This document shows, piece by piece, positions 18,144-26,587 of a stretch of DNA of 64,000 bases. Below the pieces are notes generated by a model, which saw only the letters and a program-made list of their open reading frames with translations, had not been told where the DNA came from and did no database searches. Source of the stretch: an uncultured Mycoplasmatota bacterium (GTDB taxonomy: Bacteria; Bacillota_I; Bacilli_A; RF39; UBA660). The stretch covers positions 1 to 64,000 of the forward strand of contig USGP01000002.1 of assembly GCA_900554315.1 (NCBI GenBank). Reading direction: 5' to 3'. How positions within the stretch are numbered: position 1 is the stretch's first letter; every line of letters starts with the position of its first letter. The position numbers were made by a program, and so were the translations under genes.

Positions 18144-18178
18144 TTTCCGTGCAGTTTTCCGTGCAGTTTTCCGTACAG
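18144..18178. repeat. Three tandem 12-bp repeats (iteron- or operator-like)
   Basis: Unit TTTTCCGTGCAG at 18144-18154 (first T missing), 18155-18166 and 18167-18178 (one change, GTACAG). A fourth copy decays after TTTT. The array ends 2 bp from a -35 box. The 12-bp period puts copies slightly over one helical turn apart. Confidence 0.85.
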
Positions 18179-18311
18179 TTTTGCAAAATTTGTGGTAGAA
18201 TATTTTTAAAGATTGATATTTTATATGTCAAATTCGTTGATTTTGTGAAAAGTTGTAGATTACTACGTCATTCGCACCATTAGAAAATTACGTTCAAAAT
18301 TGAACTCAACA

Positions 18312-18340
18312 TAAAAAAGGCAATCATTTCGATTGCCTTT
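18312..18340 (-). terminator. Terminator of the JAMM protein gene
   Basis: AAAGGCAATC, loop ATTTC, GATTGCCTTT, with A and T flanks. Confidence 0.85.
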
Positions 18341-18347
18341 TTATAAT

Positions 18348-19037
18348 TTATCTAGTAAAGCCACCATTATCAGCCTGTTTTAGGCCATAAGTATTAACAG
18401 GACGTAAACTATTATCATTTTCTTTTACATAAACTTCAGTAAAACGATAAAAATTTTCTACTTTATTATCATAAAAAACAAAATTAATATCTCCACTACT
18501 AGTAACTAAACACCCCATTAAATCAACTTGATGATCACGAAAAACAGAATTTTCTTCATTCATCTCAACATAACTAGTAAAATCCCCTAAAGAAAAATTC
18601 TCGTGAACATCTCCAATAGGAGGATGCGAATGCCCATGACAAACAACTAATTTTGTATTCAAAGATTCCCTCATTCTTTCACCTAAATTATGGACCATAT
18701 CAGAATTAAAAGTAGCCATAGTTGAATGTCTATCATCAGAAGATGTATAAGCTTCAGAAAATTCAACTACATTAGGTTGCGTCTCATAACCATACAAGAA
18801 AAAAGGGATTTCTTTTCTATCTTCATTAGTCACATCACAAACAGCATTTAAAAACTGATATACCTCGTTAGATAAAATAACTTGTCCAAACGGAACATCA
18901 GATATAATAGCTGAATTAATAGGAGCCATATCACCAAGTGTCCGATAATTATCAAAATTTTCTTGATGATAAGAACCATAAGGACTTTTCTGCACTAAAA
19001 TATTTTCTACCTTTTGCAAATATTGATCTCTTGTCAT
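18348..19037 (-). CDS. JAMM/MPN-domain metalloprotease-like protein
   Basis: About 229 aa. The metal site of JAB1/MPN/Mov34 proteins is readable: Glu in KEIPFFLYGYE, HSH (136-138) in VCHGHSHPP, and SLGD (149-152). The spacing HSH-x10-SxxD is longer than the usual x7. JAMM enzymes cleave isopeptide or peptide bonds; bacterial members act in sulfur-carrier or ubiquitin-like processing, or in phage tail assembly. No ubiquitin-like gene is adjacent. Start: AGGTGAT is close upstream of the ATG at 19037; the open frame begins 6 codons earlier. It is divergent from tgt. Substrate unknown. Confidence 0.72.
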   Translation of the reverse strand: MTRDQYLQKVENILVQKSPYGSYHQENFDNYRTLGDMAPINSAIISDVPFGQVILSNEVYQFLNAVCDVTNEDRKEIPFFLYGYETQPNVVEFSEAYTSSDDRHSTMATFNSDMVHNLGERMRESLNTKLVVCHGHSHPPIGDVHENFSLGDFTSYVEMNEENSVFRDHQVDLMGCLVTSSGDINFVFYDNKVENFYRFTEVYVKENDNSLRPVNTYGLKQADNGGFTR

Positions 19038-19053
19038 AATATCACCTACTTTC

Positions 19054-19062
19054 ATTATAACA
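19054..19062 (-). promoter_or_regulatory. Extended -10 promoter of the JAMM gene
   Basis: TGTTATAAT on the minus strand, 17 bp upstream of the start codon. No good -35. Confidence 0.5.
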
Positions 19063-19080
19063 TAAAATCAATTTTACTTC

Positions 19081-19109
19081 TTGACAAATTTACAAAGGAA
19101 GAATAAAAT
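19081..19109 (+). promoter_or_regulatory. Sigma-A promoter of tgt
   Basis: TTGACA (19081-19086), 17 bp, TAAAAT (19104-19109). Confidence 0.8.
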
Positions 19110-19147
19110 ACAACATGAAATATAATTCATGTTAAAAAGGAGGTAAA

Positions 19148-20368
19148 ATGCAAGAAAAAAAACAATTCTATTATGAAATCACAAAGAAAATACCAGGTAA
19201 ATTAGGAAGAGCCGGAATAATACATACTCCACATGGAAATATAAAAACACCAACCTTTATTGCAGTCGGAACAAAAGGAAAAGTAAAATTTGTCTCAGGA
19301 GAAAATCTAAAAACAATAAATATACAAGCAATGTTAAGTAATGGATATCATTTAAGAAATCAATCAATAGAAATATTTAAAAAAGGAGGATTGTCAAAGT
19401 GGTCCAATTGGAATGGACCTACAATTACCGATTCTGGAGGATTTCAAGTAATGTCTTTAGGATCAGGACTAGGTAAAGTAGTAAGCATGGACAAAGTAGA
19501 AGAAAGAACAAATACAGATAAAAAAAACAGATTAGCTAAAGTTACAGAAGAAGGAGTAGAATTTTTTGATCCAATCATAAACAAAAAGGACTTTATTAGC
19601 CCAGAAAAATCTATGCAAATACAATGTCAAATAGGTGCAGACATACACATGGCATTCGATGAGCTTACTTCTTTAGCCGATGATTATGATTATAATGTAG
19701 AAGCACTAAAAAGAACAGAACGCTGGGCCGAAAGGAGCCTAGAAGAACATAAAAAACATTGTAATGATCTAGATTACTATCAAGCACTATATGGAGTATT
19801 ACAAGGAGGAAGATGGGAAGATCTTAGACGAAGTACAGCAAAGAAATTGGCAAAAATGGATTTTGATGGTTATGGATTAGGAGGAGCTTTTCTAAAAGAA
19901 GACTTAGGTGATATCTTAAAATGGTGTTGTGAAGAGCTACCAGAAGAAAAGCCCAGACACTTGTTAGGATTATCGCGACCAGATGATATCTTAATTGGTA
20001 TAGAAAAGGGAGCAGACACTTTCGACTGTGTAGCTCCAACAAGAGAAGCAAGACATGGAAGAATATATACCAAATATGGATACATAAAACTAGCAAAGTA
20101 CAAAGATAGTGATGAAACATTAGATAAAAACTGTGATTGCCCAACCTGTCAAAATAAATGGACGAGAAAAGCTCTATATAAATTAATGAAATCAGATAAT
20201 AAAGAAGACAAAATAAAATATTTCAACTTAGCATCAATTCACAACCTAAGATTCATCGTAAGACTAACAGAAGAAGCAAGAGAAGCAATTTTAAATGACA
20301 ACTTTGACAACTATAAAGAAACATTCTTAAAAAACTATTATCAACAAAACAAAAAAGAGAATTCTTAA
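19148..20368 (+). CDS. tgt: tRNA-guanine transglycosylase (divergent Tgt)
   Basis: 406 aa. Exchanges guanine 34 of GUN-anticodon tRNAs for a queuine precursor. General acid/base Asp 95 is in TDSGGFQV, nucleophile Asp 293 in FDCVAPTREARHG, and the zinc ligands CxCxxC (329, 331, 334) and His 365 are present. Differences from standard bacterial Tgt: GNTYHL reads SNGYHL, the usual DECT reads DELT, and there is an insertion around 108-135 (KVVSMDKVEERTNTDKKNRL). The length exceeds the usual ~375. AGGAGGT precedes the ATG. No queA or queuosine synthesis gene is in the window. Confidence 0.88.
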   Translation: MQEKKQFYYEITKKIPGKLGRAGIIHTPHGNIKTPTFIAVGTKGKVKFVSGENLKTINIQAMLSNGYHLRNQSIEIFKKGGLSKWSNWNGPTITDSGGFQVMSLGSGLGKVVSMDKVEERTNTDKKNRLAKVTEEGVEFFDPIINKKDFISPEKSMQIQCQIGADIHMAFDELTSLADDYDYNVEALKRTERWAERSLEEHKKHCNDLDYYQALYGVLQGGRWEDLRRSTAKKLAKMDFDGYGLGGAFLKEDLGDILKWCCEELPEEKPRHLLGLSRPDDILIGIEKGADTFDCVAPTREARHGRIYTKYGYIKLAKYKDSDETLDKNCDCPTCQNKWTRKALYKLMKSDNKEDKIKYFNLASIHNLRFIVRLTEEAREAILNDNFDNYKETFLKNYYQQNKKENS

Positions 20369-20380
20369 ATTCTCTTTTTT
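20352..20380. terminator. Bidirectional terminator downstream of tgt
   Basis: AAAAAGAGAATT, loop CTTA, AATTCTCTTTTT. It serves tgt and the convergent gene ending at 20379. Confidence 0.85.
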
Positions 20381-21275
20381 AATGAATAGTAGCTCCCCAT
20401 TCAACAACTGAAAAACCATTACGTTCCCGATGAACTAATTTCTGTTCTTTTACTCTTATCTTTTTATTCAAAGGCTTAAAATCAACAAGAATCCTAATAA
20501 CAGAATCTGGTTGTTCACTAAAATATAATGGCATATACTGATTAATTTCTTCCTCTGTTCTAAAATAAATATAATTATAAGGGTTATTTTCTAAACGATT
20601 TATCCAATATACAATAAATTCATTAATTTCACGATCATTTAATCCCAAATAAGCCAACTTATCTTCTAAAAATGAAACAGTTTCTTCTCCTTTAACAACA
20701 AATCCAGTAGCCATATCTAATTCAGTAAAATCTTTAGCTTCCCAATATAGCCCGTAATAATTTCTTTTCGTATTATAATCATAAATAGTAGAATCTTTTG
20801 ATACATGAATATTCCAAGAATTTTGATATTTAGGATACGTACTAGTTAACAAATCAGACTTTCCCAATTGAATAGTTAAATCCATATCATGTTCAGGATA
20901 AACATAAATCATTGGTTTATATGCAATACCACCACAATCTTCTTCTTGTTTTACATATCGATAATATACTTTCACATTATTATATCTACTGCTAGATACA
21001 GCAAAAGAGTCATCATAATCAACACTAGCACAACCACCACAATGCGTCTCAAGATCATAATAAATATTCAGTGTCTTACCAACAACCTTATAATTAGTAT
21101 CAACAACACTTTCTCTACAAGAATCTAATGCATAACTAACAACCACTCTATCATCATAAACCTCATAAGAACAATCGTCAAAAGAAGAATAAGCCTTTCC
21201 ACCACTAAAAGCTACAAAAGACAATACCAAACCAATCCCAAGTAAAACAAATCCCACATAAAATACTTTATTCAT
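20379..21275 (-). CDS. Membrane-anchored conserved protein of unknown function
   Basis: 298 aa. An N-terminal transmembrane anchor (5-24, FYVGFVLLGIGLVLSFVAF) is followed by an extracytoplasmic region with 6 Cys before residue 120 (CGGC, CGGI), likely disulfides or a small metal site. A larger domain starts at KPMIYVYPEHDMDLTIQLG and ends FSVVEWGATIH. This KPxIYxYP...GLYWEA...GFVVKGE...VVEWG pattern recurs in uncharacterised proteins of anaerobic Firmicutes (from memory); no function is known. GGGAG precedes the ATG. It has its own promoter, divergent from the AIM24 gene. Confidence 0.7.
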   Translation of the reverse strand: MNKVFYVGFVLLGIGLVLSFVAFSGGKAYSSFDDCSYEVYDDRVVVSYALDSCRESVVDTNYKVVGKTLNIYYDLETHCGGCASVDYDDSFAVSSSRYNNVKVYYRYVKQEEDCGGIAYKPMIYVYPEHDMDLTIQLGKSDLLTSTYPKYQNSWNIHVSKDSTIYDYNTKRNYYGLYWEAKDFTELDMATGFVVKGEETVSFLEDKLAYLGLNDREINEFIVYWINRLENNPYNYIYFRTEEEINQYMPLYFSEQPDSVIRILVDFKPLNKKIRVKEQKLVHRERNGFSVVEWGATIH

Positions 21276-21302
21276 ATAACAATACTCCCTACTATAATAA
21301 AT

Positions 21303-21330
21303 AGTATACTATCTATTTCAAATTTGTAAA
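21303..21330 (-). promoter_or_regulatory. Promoter of the 298-aa membrane protein gene
   Basis: TTTACA (21325-21330), 16 bp, TATACT (21303-21308) on the minus strand. It overlaps the -35 zone of the divergent promoter. Confidence 0.65.
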
Positions 21331-21345
21331 ACAAAATATAAAATA

Positions 21346-21354
21346 TGATATAAT
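21346..21354 (+). promoter_or_regulatory. Extended -10 promoter of the AIM24 gene
   Basis: TGATATAAT, 26 bp before the start codon; a TTGTAA lies 19 bp upstream. Confidence 0.6.
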
Positions 21355-21379
21355 AAAAAAAATAGAAAGGAAGTAAAAT

Positions 21380-22153
21380 ATGTATAAGATTAATAATTTT
21401 ACAAATAATGATGACATTAAAGTATTAAAACAATTAGGACCATTTACAGTTGTAGAATACCAAAGAGATTTAAGCGTCACACCATCAACAGCCCAAATAA
21501 GTTACTTTAGTAATATTATGAATGTCAGAAAAAGACAAGTAATTTGTAATTTATCAGTTTCTCCCATCACAATACAAGCTGGTGCAATGCAATGGATGGT
21601 CGGTAACGCAAACGCTACAACGGGAATAAAAGGAGTTGGAGACTTATTTTCAAAAGCTGTTAGAGGAAAAGTCACTGGAGAATCAGCAATTAAACCAGAA
21701 TATACAGGAGACGGAGAAATTGTTTTAGAACCTACTTACCGTCATATCCTATTACTAAATATGGAAGACTGGAACAATTCAATTGTATTAGATGATGGAC
21801 TATTTCTAGCATGTACTTCAAACTTAAAGCAAAGAGCCGTGATGAGAAGTAATATTTCATCAGCAGTAGCTGGAAACGAAGGACTATTTAATCTAGGAAT
21901 TGAAGGAAAAGGAACACTTTGTATAGAATCACCATGTCCACAAGAAGAATTAATAGAAATTGAATTAAATAATGATGTAGTAAAAATTGATGGAAATATG
22001 GCAATAGCATGGAGTGGAAGCTTAGAATTTACTGTAGAACGCTCAGGAAAAACATTAGTAGGATCTGCTGCATCAGGAGAAGGACTTGTAAATGTATATA
22101 GAGGAACTGGAAAGGTTTTACTTGCCCCAGTAGATAATTATGCAAAAATTTGA
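21380..22153 (+). CDS. AIM24 family protein
   Basis: 257 aa, beta-rich, matching the AIM24 (TIGR00266-like) family. It has the TIQAGAMQWMVGN segment, the GEIVLEPTYRHILLLNM turn and the ending FTVERSGKTLVGSAASGEGLVNVYRGTGKVLLAP. Mitochondrial AIM24 affects membrane architecture; the bacterial members have no agreed role. AGAAAGGAAG precedes the ATG. It is followed 50 nt later by a small membrane protein gene with its own promoter. Confidence 0.85.
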   Translation: MYKINNFTNNDDIKVLKQLGPFTVVEYQRDLSVTPSTAQISYFSNIMNVRKRQVICNLSVSPITIQAGAMQWMVGNANATTGIKGVGDLFSKAVRGKVTGESAIKPEYTGDGEIVLEPTYRHILLLNMEDWNNSIVLDDGLFLACTSNLKQRAVMRSNISSAVAGNEGLFNLGIEGKGTLCIESPCPQEELIEIELNNDVVKIDGNMAIAWSGSLEFTVERSGKTLVGSAASGEGLVNVYRGTGKVLLAPVDNYAKI

Positions 22154-22178
22154 TACAAACAAAAAAATATGTTACAAT
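22150..22178 (+). promoter_or_regulatory. Promoter of the Lys-rich-tail membrane protein gene
   Basis: TTGATA (22150-22155), 17 bp, TACAAT (22173-22178). The -35 overlaps the AIM24 stop codon. Confidence 0.65.
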
Positions 22179-22204
22179 GAAAAAAATAAAAAGAGGTGTA
22201 TTAA

Positions 22205-22732
22205 ATGAAAAATTATAGAAACAGTTCATTAACATTTTTAAGTGTAATCATGATTATCTTTGGAGTATGCTATGCAATACTAGGTACATTAAGTATTATA
22301 GGAACAATAACAGGAGTTTTCCCAGGACATGAAGAGCATAATATAATAATTATTTTATTAGCCTACATTACATCAATTCTTGCAGTAGTAGGTGGAATCA
22401 TCGGAATTAAACAAAAATATTCTCTTACAAAAAAAGTAGCCATTATATTTGCAATGGTAGGACTAGCTTCCATCATTTACATACTATTAACACAAGAAGC
22501 TTTTAATAACTTTGATGTAATAACAATTGTCTTAGGATTAGGAATTGCCTTCTTTGCAGCAACATCTGAAAAAGAAATAAAAGAACTAAAAAAATTAGAA
22601 AAAAAGAAAAAAGAAGAAGCAAAGATGAAAGAAAAAACAAAAACAACTGAAAAAACTCCAAAAAAGAAAACAGTAAAGAAAAGTGAACCCAAAAAGAAAA
22701 AAACAACTACAAAAACAAAAAAAGAAAAGTAA
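22205..22732 (+). CDS. Four-helix membrane protein with Lys-rich cytoplasmic tail
   Basis: 175 aa. Four predicted transmembrane helices (about 10-35, 46-66, 74-95, 102-118) are followed by a tail of about 55 residues made mostly of Lys, Glu and Thr (ELKKLEKKKKEEAKMKEKTK and so on). The tail is low-complexity and could bind nucleic acid or acidic lipids, or simply be disordered. No family recognised. AGAGGTG precedes the ATG. The terminator behind it is shared with smpB. The permease at 58676 carries a similar Lys/Thr/Ala-rich segment. Confidence 0.6.
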   Translation: MKNYRNSSLTFLSVIMIIFGVCYAILGTLSIIGTITGVFPGHEEHNIIIILLAYITSILAVVGGIIGIKQKYSLTKKVAIIFAMVGLASIIYILLTQEAFNNFDVITIVLGLGIAFFAATSEKEIKELKKLEKKKKEEAKMKEKTKTTEKTPKKKTVKKSEPKKKKTTTKTKKEK

Positions 22733-22748
22733 AAACTTTTCTTTTTTT
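22720..22748. terminator. Bidirectional terminator between the Lys-rich-tail gene and smpB
   Basis: AAAAGAAAAGT, loop AAAA, ACTTTTCTTTT with T extension on both strands. Confidence 0.75.
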
Positions 22749-23187
22749 ATGAATAATTTTTAATGTTACGTAATGCTTCACGTTTCATATCTCGTTCTTT
22801 AATAGACTCTCTTTTATCATAATCTTTCTTACCACGACAAATTCCTAAAGACACTTTCAAATAATTATCCTTAAAATACAACTTTAAAGGTACCAAAGTT
22901 AATCCTTTCATTTCAATAGCAGATTCAATTTTCTTAATTTCTTTTTTATGTAATAAAAGTTTACGACTTCTTGTTTCTTCATGATTAAAAATATTTCCTT
23001 CCTTATAAGGAGAAACAAACATATTCAATAAATAAACCTCATGATTTTTTACAATACCATAACAATCCTTAATATTACAATTACCAGCACGAATAGATTT
23101 AATTTCTGTACCAGTTAAAACAATACCTGCTTCCAATGTTTCTTCTACAAAATAATCATGTTGTGCTTTTCTATTAACAATTTCCAT
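22747..23187 (-). CDS. smpB: SsrA-binding protein SmpB
   Basis: 146 aa. Binds tmRNA and brings it to stalled ribosomes. Signatures: NRKAQHDYFVEETLEAGIVLTGTEIKSIR, YGIVKNHEVYLLNMFVSPY, and the basic tail KKDYDKRESIKERDMKREALRNIKNYS. Start: TAGGAG lies 8 nt upstream of the ATG at 23187; the open frame extends 10 codons into capA. It begins 4 nt after the capA TGA stop, so it is translated as part of rnr-capA-smpB. The insertion of capA between rnr and smpB is unusual. Confidence 0.96.
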   Translation of the reverse strand: MEIVNRKAQHDYFVEETLEAGIVLTGTEIKSIRAGNCNIKDCYGIVKNHEVYLLNMFVSPYKEGNIFNHEETRSRKLLLHKKEIKKIESAIEMKGLTLVPLKLYFKDNYLKVSLGICRGKKDYDKRESIKERDMKREALRNIKNYS

Positions 23188-23191
23188 ATTA

Positions 23192-24379
23192 TCAACTCCT
23201 ACTAAGTCCCCAAACAAGTTCTGGATAACGTGAGCTAACTACTGATTTATATTGATTATAATAAGAGGAATAATTAGGTAATAATTCATCATTTAACATA
23301 GAATACGGATAAACAACAAAATTACGTTTTCCTCCAAAACTAGATTTTGTATAAATTAGTTCTGCTCTAGGATTATCTATCGTAACTTGAACATCATCTT
23401 TCGTCACTACTTTATTTATTGTAACTTCCATCATTAATCCTGTCAATCTTTCAATTCCAACTTGATCAGAAATAAAATTACCAAGAGAATAAATAACAAA
23501 AGTTTTTCCATCATTAATATATTCTACAGGCTCTACAACATGTGGATGAGAACCAATAATAAGATCCACTCCCAATGAAGAAAGATACTGACTAATTTCT
23601 TCCTGCTGACTAGAAACATCCATAGAATATTCTGTTCCCCAATGCATCGCAACAATAACAACATCAACCTGATCACGAACCTTTTCAATATCTGATTTGG
23701 CTTTTTCAGGAGAATAAACATTATTTAAATACTCTTTACCACTAGGAGTTTCTAATCCATTTGTCCAGGTTGTATAAGAGAAAAATGCATACTTAATACC
23801 ATTACATTCATAAATACGTACCTTGTCTCTCTCCTCTTGCGATGTTCTTTGGCCATCCCATACGATACCGTCTTGACTAGACCAATAATTAACGGAGTGA
23901 ACCACACCTGCTTCTCCTTTATCCATCGTATGATTCGTTGCTAAAGAAACCAAATTAAAGCCAGCATCAACAAAAGCATCTCCAACAGCATCTGGAGAAT
24001 TAAACTGTGGATAATTAGAATATCCTAAATCAGCACCACCTAAAATAGTTTCTTGATTATAGTATGCTAAATCATACCAAGATGAAATTGGTTTGATTTT
24101 TTTTAACATAGGAATAAAATTATACGTACCATCACTCTGCAAAGCATCTTCATATATAGCACTGTGAATCAATGCATCTCCTACCATAAGCAATTGAATA
24201 CTATATTTCTGAGGATACTTAGGTTTTTCTTCTTTTTGTACTACTTTTTTAGTTTCTTCCTTAGAACCAAAGAAAAAGTTAGAAAGACCAAAACAGGTAA
24301 CAAGACATACTAACAAAATACAAATAAATATTAATATCTTTCCACCCATTTTTAATCTTCTAACTTTTTTTACTGCCAT
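23192..24379 (-). CDS. CapA/PGA_cap family metallophosphatase-like protein
   Basis: 395 aa. An N-terminal signal anchor (about 12-33, GKILIFICILLVCLVTCFGL) is followed by a PGA_cap domain: LLMVGDALIHSAIY, NLVSLATNHTMDKG, DVVIVAMHWGTEY, DLIIGSHPHVVEPVEY and YSLGNFISDQ are all family signatures with metal ligands Asp, Asn, His. CapA supports poly-gamma-glutamate capsule export, but most stand-alone members are uncharacterised and no capBC genes are here. Ends in TGA, which shows TGA is a stop in this genome. Confidence 0.9.
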   Translation of the reverse strand: MAVKKVRRLKMGGKILIFICILLVCLVTCFGLSNFFFGSKEETKKVVQKEEKPKYPQKYSIQLLMVGDALIHSAIYEDALQSDGTYNFIPMLKKIKPISSWYDLAYYNQETILGGADLGYSNYPQFNSPDAVGDAFVDAGFNLVSLATNHTMDKGEAGVVHSVNYWSSQDGIVWDGQRTSQEERDKVRIYECNGIKYAFFSYTTWTNGLETPSGKEYLNNVYSPEKAKSDIEKVRDQVDVVIVAMHWGTEYSMDVSSQQEEISQYLSSLGVDLIIGSHPHVVEPVEYINDGKTFVIYSLGNFISDQVGIERLTGLMMEVTINKVVTKDDVQVTIDNPRAELIYTKSSFGGKRNFVVYPYSMLNDELLPNYSSYYNQYKSVVSSRYPELVWGLSRS

Positions 24380-24383
24380 ATCA

Positions 24384-26492
24384 TTACAACTTCCTTACTA
24401 CCTCAAAATCAATTGTTTTTTCTTCTTTAGATGCTCTTACAACTTTAACAACAACTCTCTCACCAATTGTATATTTAACATGACTTCTTTCACCGGTTAA
24501 AGTCATATGTTCTTCATCATAATGGAAATAATCTTTCATATCACGAAGAGGAACCAAACCTTCAATTAAATTATCTAATTCTACAAACATACCAAAATTA
24601 GTTACAGTAGAAATCATACCTTCAAATTCCTCACCAATATGATCTTCCATATACTCAGCCATTTTCATATCATCTACTTCACGTTCACAATCTACACTAG
24701 CACGTTCCCTATCAGAAGAATGTTCTGAAATATAGACAAGCTTTTCTTCCCACTTACGAATAGTTCCCATATCTAATTGCTTTTCAAATAAATATGTACG
24801 TAATAATCGATGAACAGTTGTATCAGGATATCTACGAATTGGAGAAGTAAAATGTGTATAACACTGACTAGCAAGGCCATAATGTCCTAAGTTTTCTGGA
24901 CGATAAACCGCTTTTTGCATACTTCTAAGTAATAAACTAGATAAAATTTTAAATTCTGGCTTATCTTCCAAAAATTTAATAATTCTCTGAACTGTCTTTG
25001 GACTAGTATCTTTTAAATCACCAGGAATCTGGTAACCCAAACTACCAACAAAACTTAAATAACTACGAAGTTTTTCTTCTTTTGGTACTTCATGAACACG
25101 ATAAATAAATGGTAATGCCATAAAATATACATGAGTGGCTACACACTCGTTAGCAGCAATCATAAAGTCCTCTATTAGTTTTTCTCCTTTACCACGGTCA
25201 CGTAATACAATCTCAGTAGGCTTACAGTTTTCATCAACCAAAATTTTAGCTTCATCAACCTCAAAATCAATATAACCACGTTTAATTTTCATTTTCCTCA
25301 AAATTTCGGCTAATTCTTCCATAATTCTCAATGATTTTTCAAAAGGTTCATAGCCTTCAGGAACAACATTATTTTCTAAGATACTATTAACATTTTTATA
25401 AGTCATCTGTTTACGTGAACGAATAACGCTAGGGAATATTTCATAATCTAATTGTTTCCCCTCATGATCAAACTCCATAACACAAGAAATAGCCAAACGA
25501 TCAACATTAGGATTTAGGGAACAAATACCATTAGATAACTCATGAGGTAACATAGGAATAACCCTATCGACTAAATAAACACTAGTACCACGTTCCATAG
25601 CTTCATTATCCAAAGGACTACCCTCTTTTACATAATAACTAACATCAGCGATATGAACACCCAATTTATAATGACCATTATTCATAATTTCAATAGAAAT
25701 AGCATCATCGATATCCTTTGTATCATCACCATCTATTGTAAATATTTCCCAATTTCTTAAATCCCTACGACCAATCATATCAATATCTCTAACTTGCATT
25801 GGTAGGCTTTTTACTTCTTCTTTGACATCATCAGGAAACTCTGTATGAATATTATACTTATAAACAATAGATAAAATATCAACACCAGGATCATTTTTAT
25901 GACCAATAATTTCAACAACTTTACCAGAATATTTCATATTCTTATTCAATTTCTTAATAAGTTCAACAACTACTTTATGACCATCAACAGCATTTAAAGA
26001 GTCTTCCTTAGCCACTTGAATATCAAGTTTTATTTTTGAATCATCCAAAGTAATATGTCCAACACCTTTAGAATCAAAATTAATTTCCCCAATATAACGT
26101 TCAACTTGACGTTTCAAAACTTTTAAAATACGACCTTCCATACGATCAATATTCATTTTACTAGTAATTTCTACTAAAACAATATCTCCATGAATAGCAC
26201 CATTCATATTTTCTGGAGCCACATAAACATCATCATCTAAATTTTCTACTTCAACAAAGCCAAATCCCTTTTTATTTGCACGTAAAACACCTTTTCGTAA
26301 ATGACTATCTTCAAGCATCATATATCGCCCTTTATTAGAACAATAAATAATAACATCTTCTTCCATCTTACGTAGTTCTTCACTCAAGTCTCTAACTTCA
26401 TTTACCTCATGTAGATTTAAAGCATCTTGCAACTCATAAATAGTAAGTGCTTTTTTACTATTCTTTAATATATTAATAATATTATCTCTCAT
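24384..26492 (-). CDS. rnr: Ribonuclease R
   Basis: 702 aa. Processive 3'-5' exoribonuclease that degrades structured RNA and works with tmRNA-SmpB on non-stop mRNA. It has an N-terminal winged helix (LTIYELQDALNLHEVNEVRDL), cold-shock domains (about 65-200), an RNB catalytic core with DGDDTKDIDDAISIE (Asp cluster), the SNGICSLNPNVDRLAISC signature, and a C-terminal S1 domain (GEEFEGMISTVTNFGMFVEL). No Lys-rich tail. Start: GAAGGTGAT is 4 nt upstream of the ATG at 26492. First gene of rnr-capA-smpB. Confidence 0.96.
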   Translation of the reverse strand: MRDNIINILKNSKKALTIYELQDALNLHEVNEVRDLSEELRKMEEDVIIYCSNKGRYMMLEDSHLRKGVLRANKKGFGFVEVENLDDDVYVAPENMNGAIHGDIVLVEITSKMNIDRMEGRILKVLKRQVERYIGEINFDSKGVGHITLDDSKIKLDIQVAKEDSLNAVDGHKVVVELIKKLNKNMKYSGKVVEIIGHKNDPGVDILSIVYKYNIHTEFPDDVKEEVKSLPMQVRDIDMIGRRDLRNWEIFTIDGDDTKDIDDAISIEIMNNGHYKLGVHIADVSYYVKEGSPLDNEAMERGTSVYLVDRVIPMLPHELSNGICSLNPNVDRLAISCVMEFDHEGKQLDYEIFPSVIRSRKQMTYKNVNSILENNVVPEGYEPFEKSLRIMEELAEILRKMKIKRGYIDFEVDEAKILVDENCKPTEIVLRDRGKGEKLIEDFMIAANECVATHVYFMALPFIYRVHEVPKEEKLRSYLSFVGSLGYQIPGDLKDTSPKTVQRIIKFLEDKPEFKILSSLLLRSMQKAVYRPENLGHYGLASQCYTHFTSPIRRYPDTTVHRLLRTYLFEKQLDMGTIRKWEEKLVYISEHSSDRERASVDCEREVDDMKMAEYMEDHIGEEFEGMISTVTNFGMFVELDNLIEGLVPLRDMKDYFHYDEEHMTLTGERSHVKYTIGERVVVKVVRASKEEKTIDFEVVRKL

Positions 26493-26512
26493 TAGTATCA
26501 CCTTCTAACCAT

Positions 26513-26541
26513 ATTATACCGTATTTTTAAAGATATAACTA
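26513..26541 (-). promoter_or_regulatory. Promoter of rnr-capA-smpB
   Basis: TATAAT (26513-26518) with a weak -35 TAGTTA 17 bp upstream, minus strand. The secG terminator lies just before it. Confidence 0.5.
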
Positions 26542-26559
26542 GTATTAAAATTATACAAC

Positions 26560-26582
26560 AAAAAAAGCTCTAAAAAGAGCTT
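26560..26582 (-). terminator. Terminator of secG
   Basis: AAGCTCT, loop AAAA, AGAGCTT, then T run on the minus strand. Confidence 0.8.
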
Positions 26583-26587
26583 AACGA

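Noticed and set aside
18144..18178. CRISPR-like array
   Set aside because: Repeats are 12 bp with no spacers and no cas genes in the window.
19824..20144. Minus-strand ORFs opposite tgt
   Set aside because: Complement of conserved Tgt catalytic segments; no ribosome site.
23187..23200. Possible TGA-as-Trp code as in Mycoplasma
   Set aside because: capA ends in TGA with the smpB ribosome site overlapping it and the smpB start 4 nt on; conserved Trp positions in core proteins are given by TGG reading frames.
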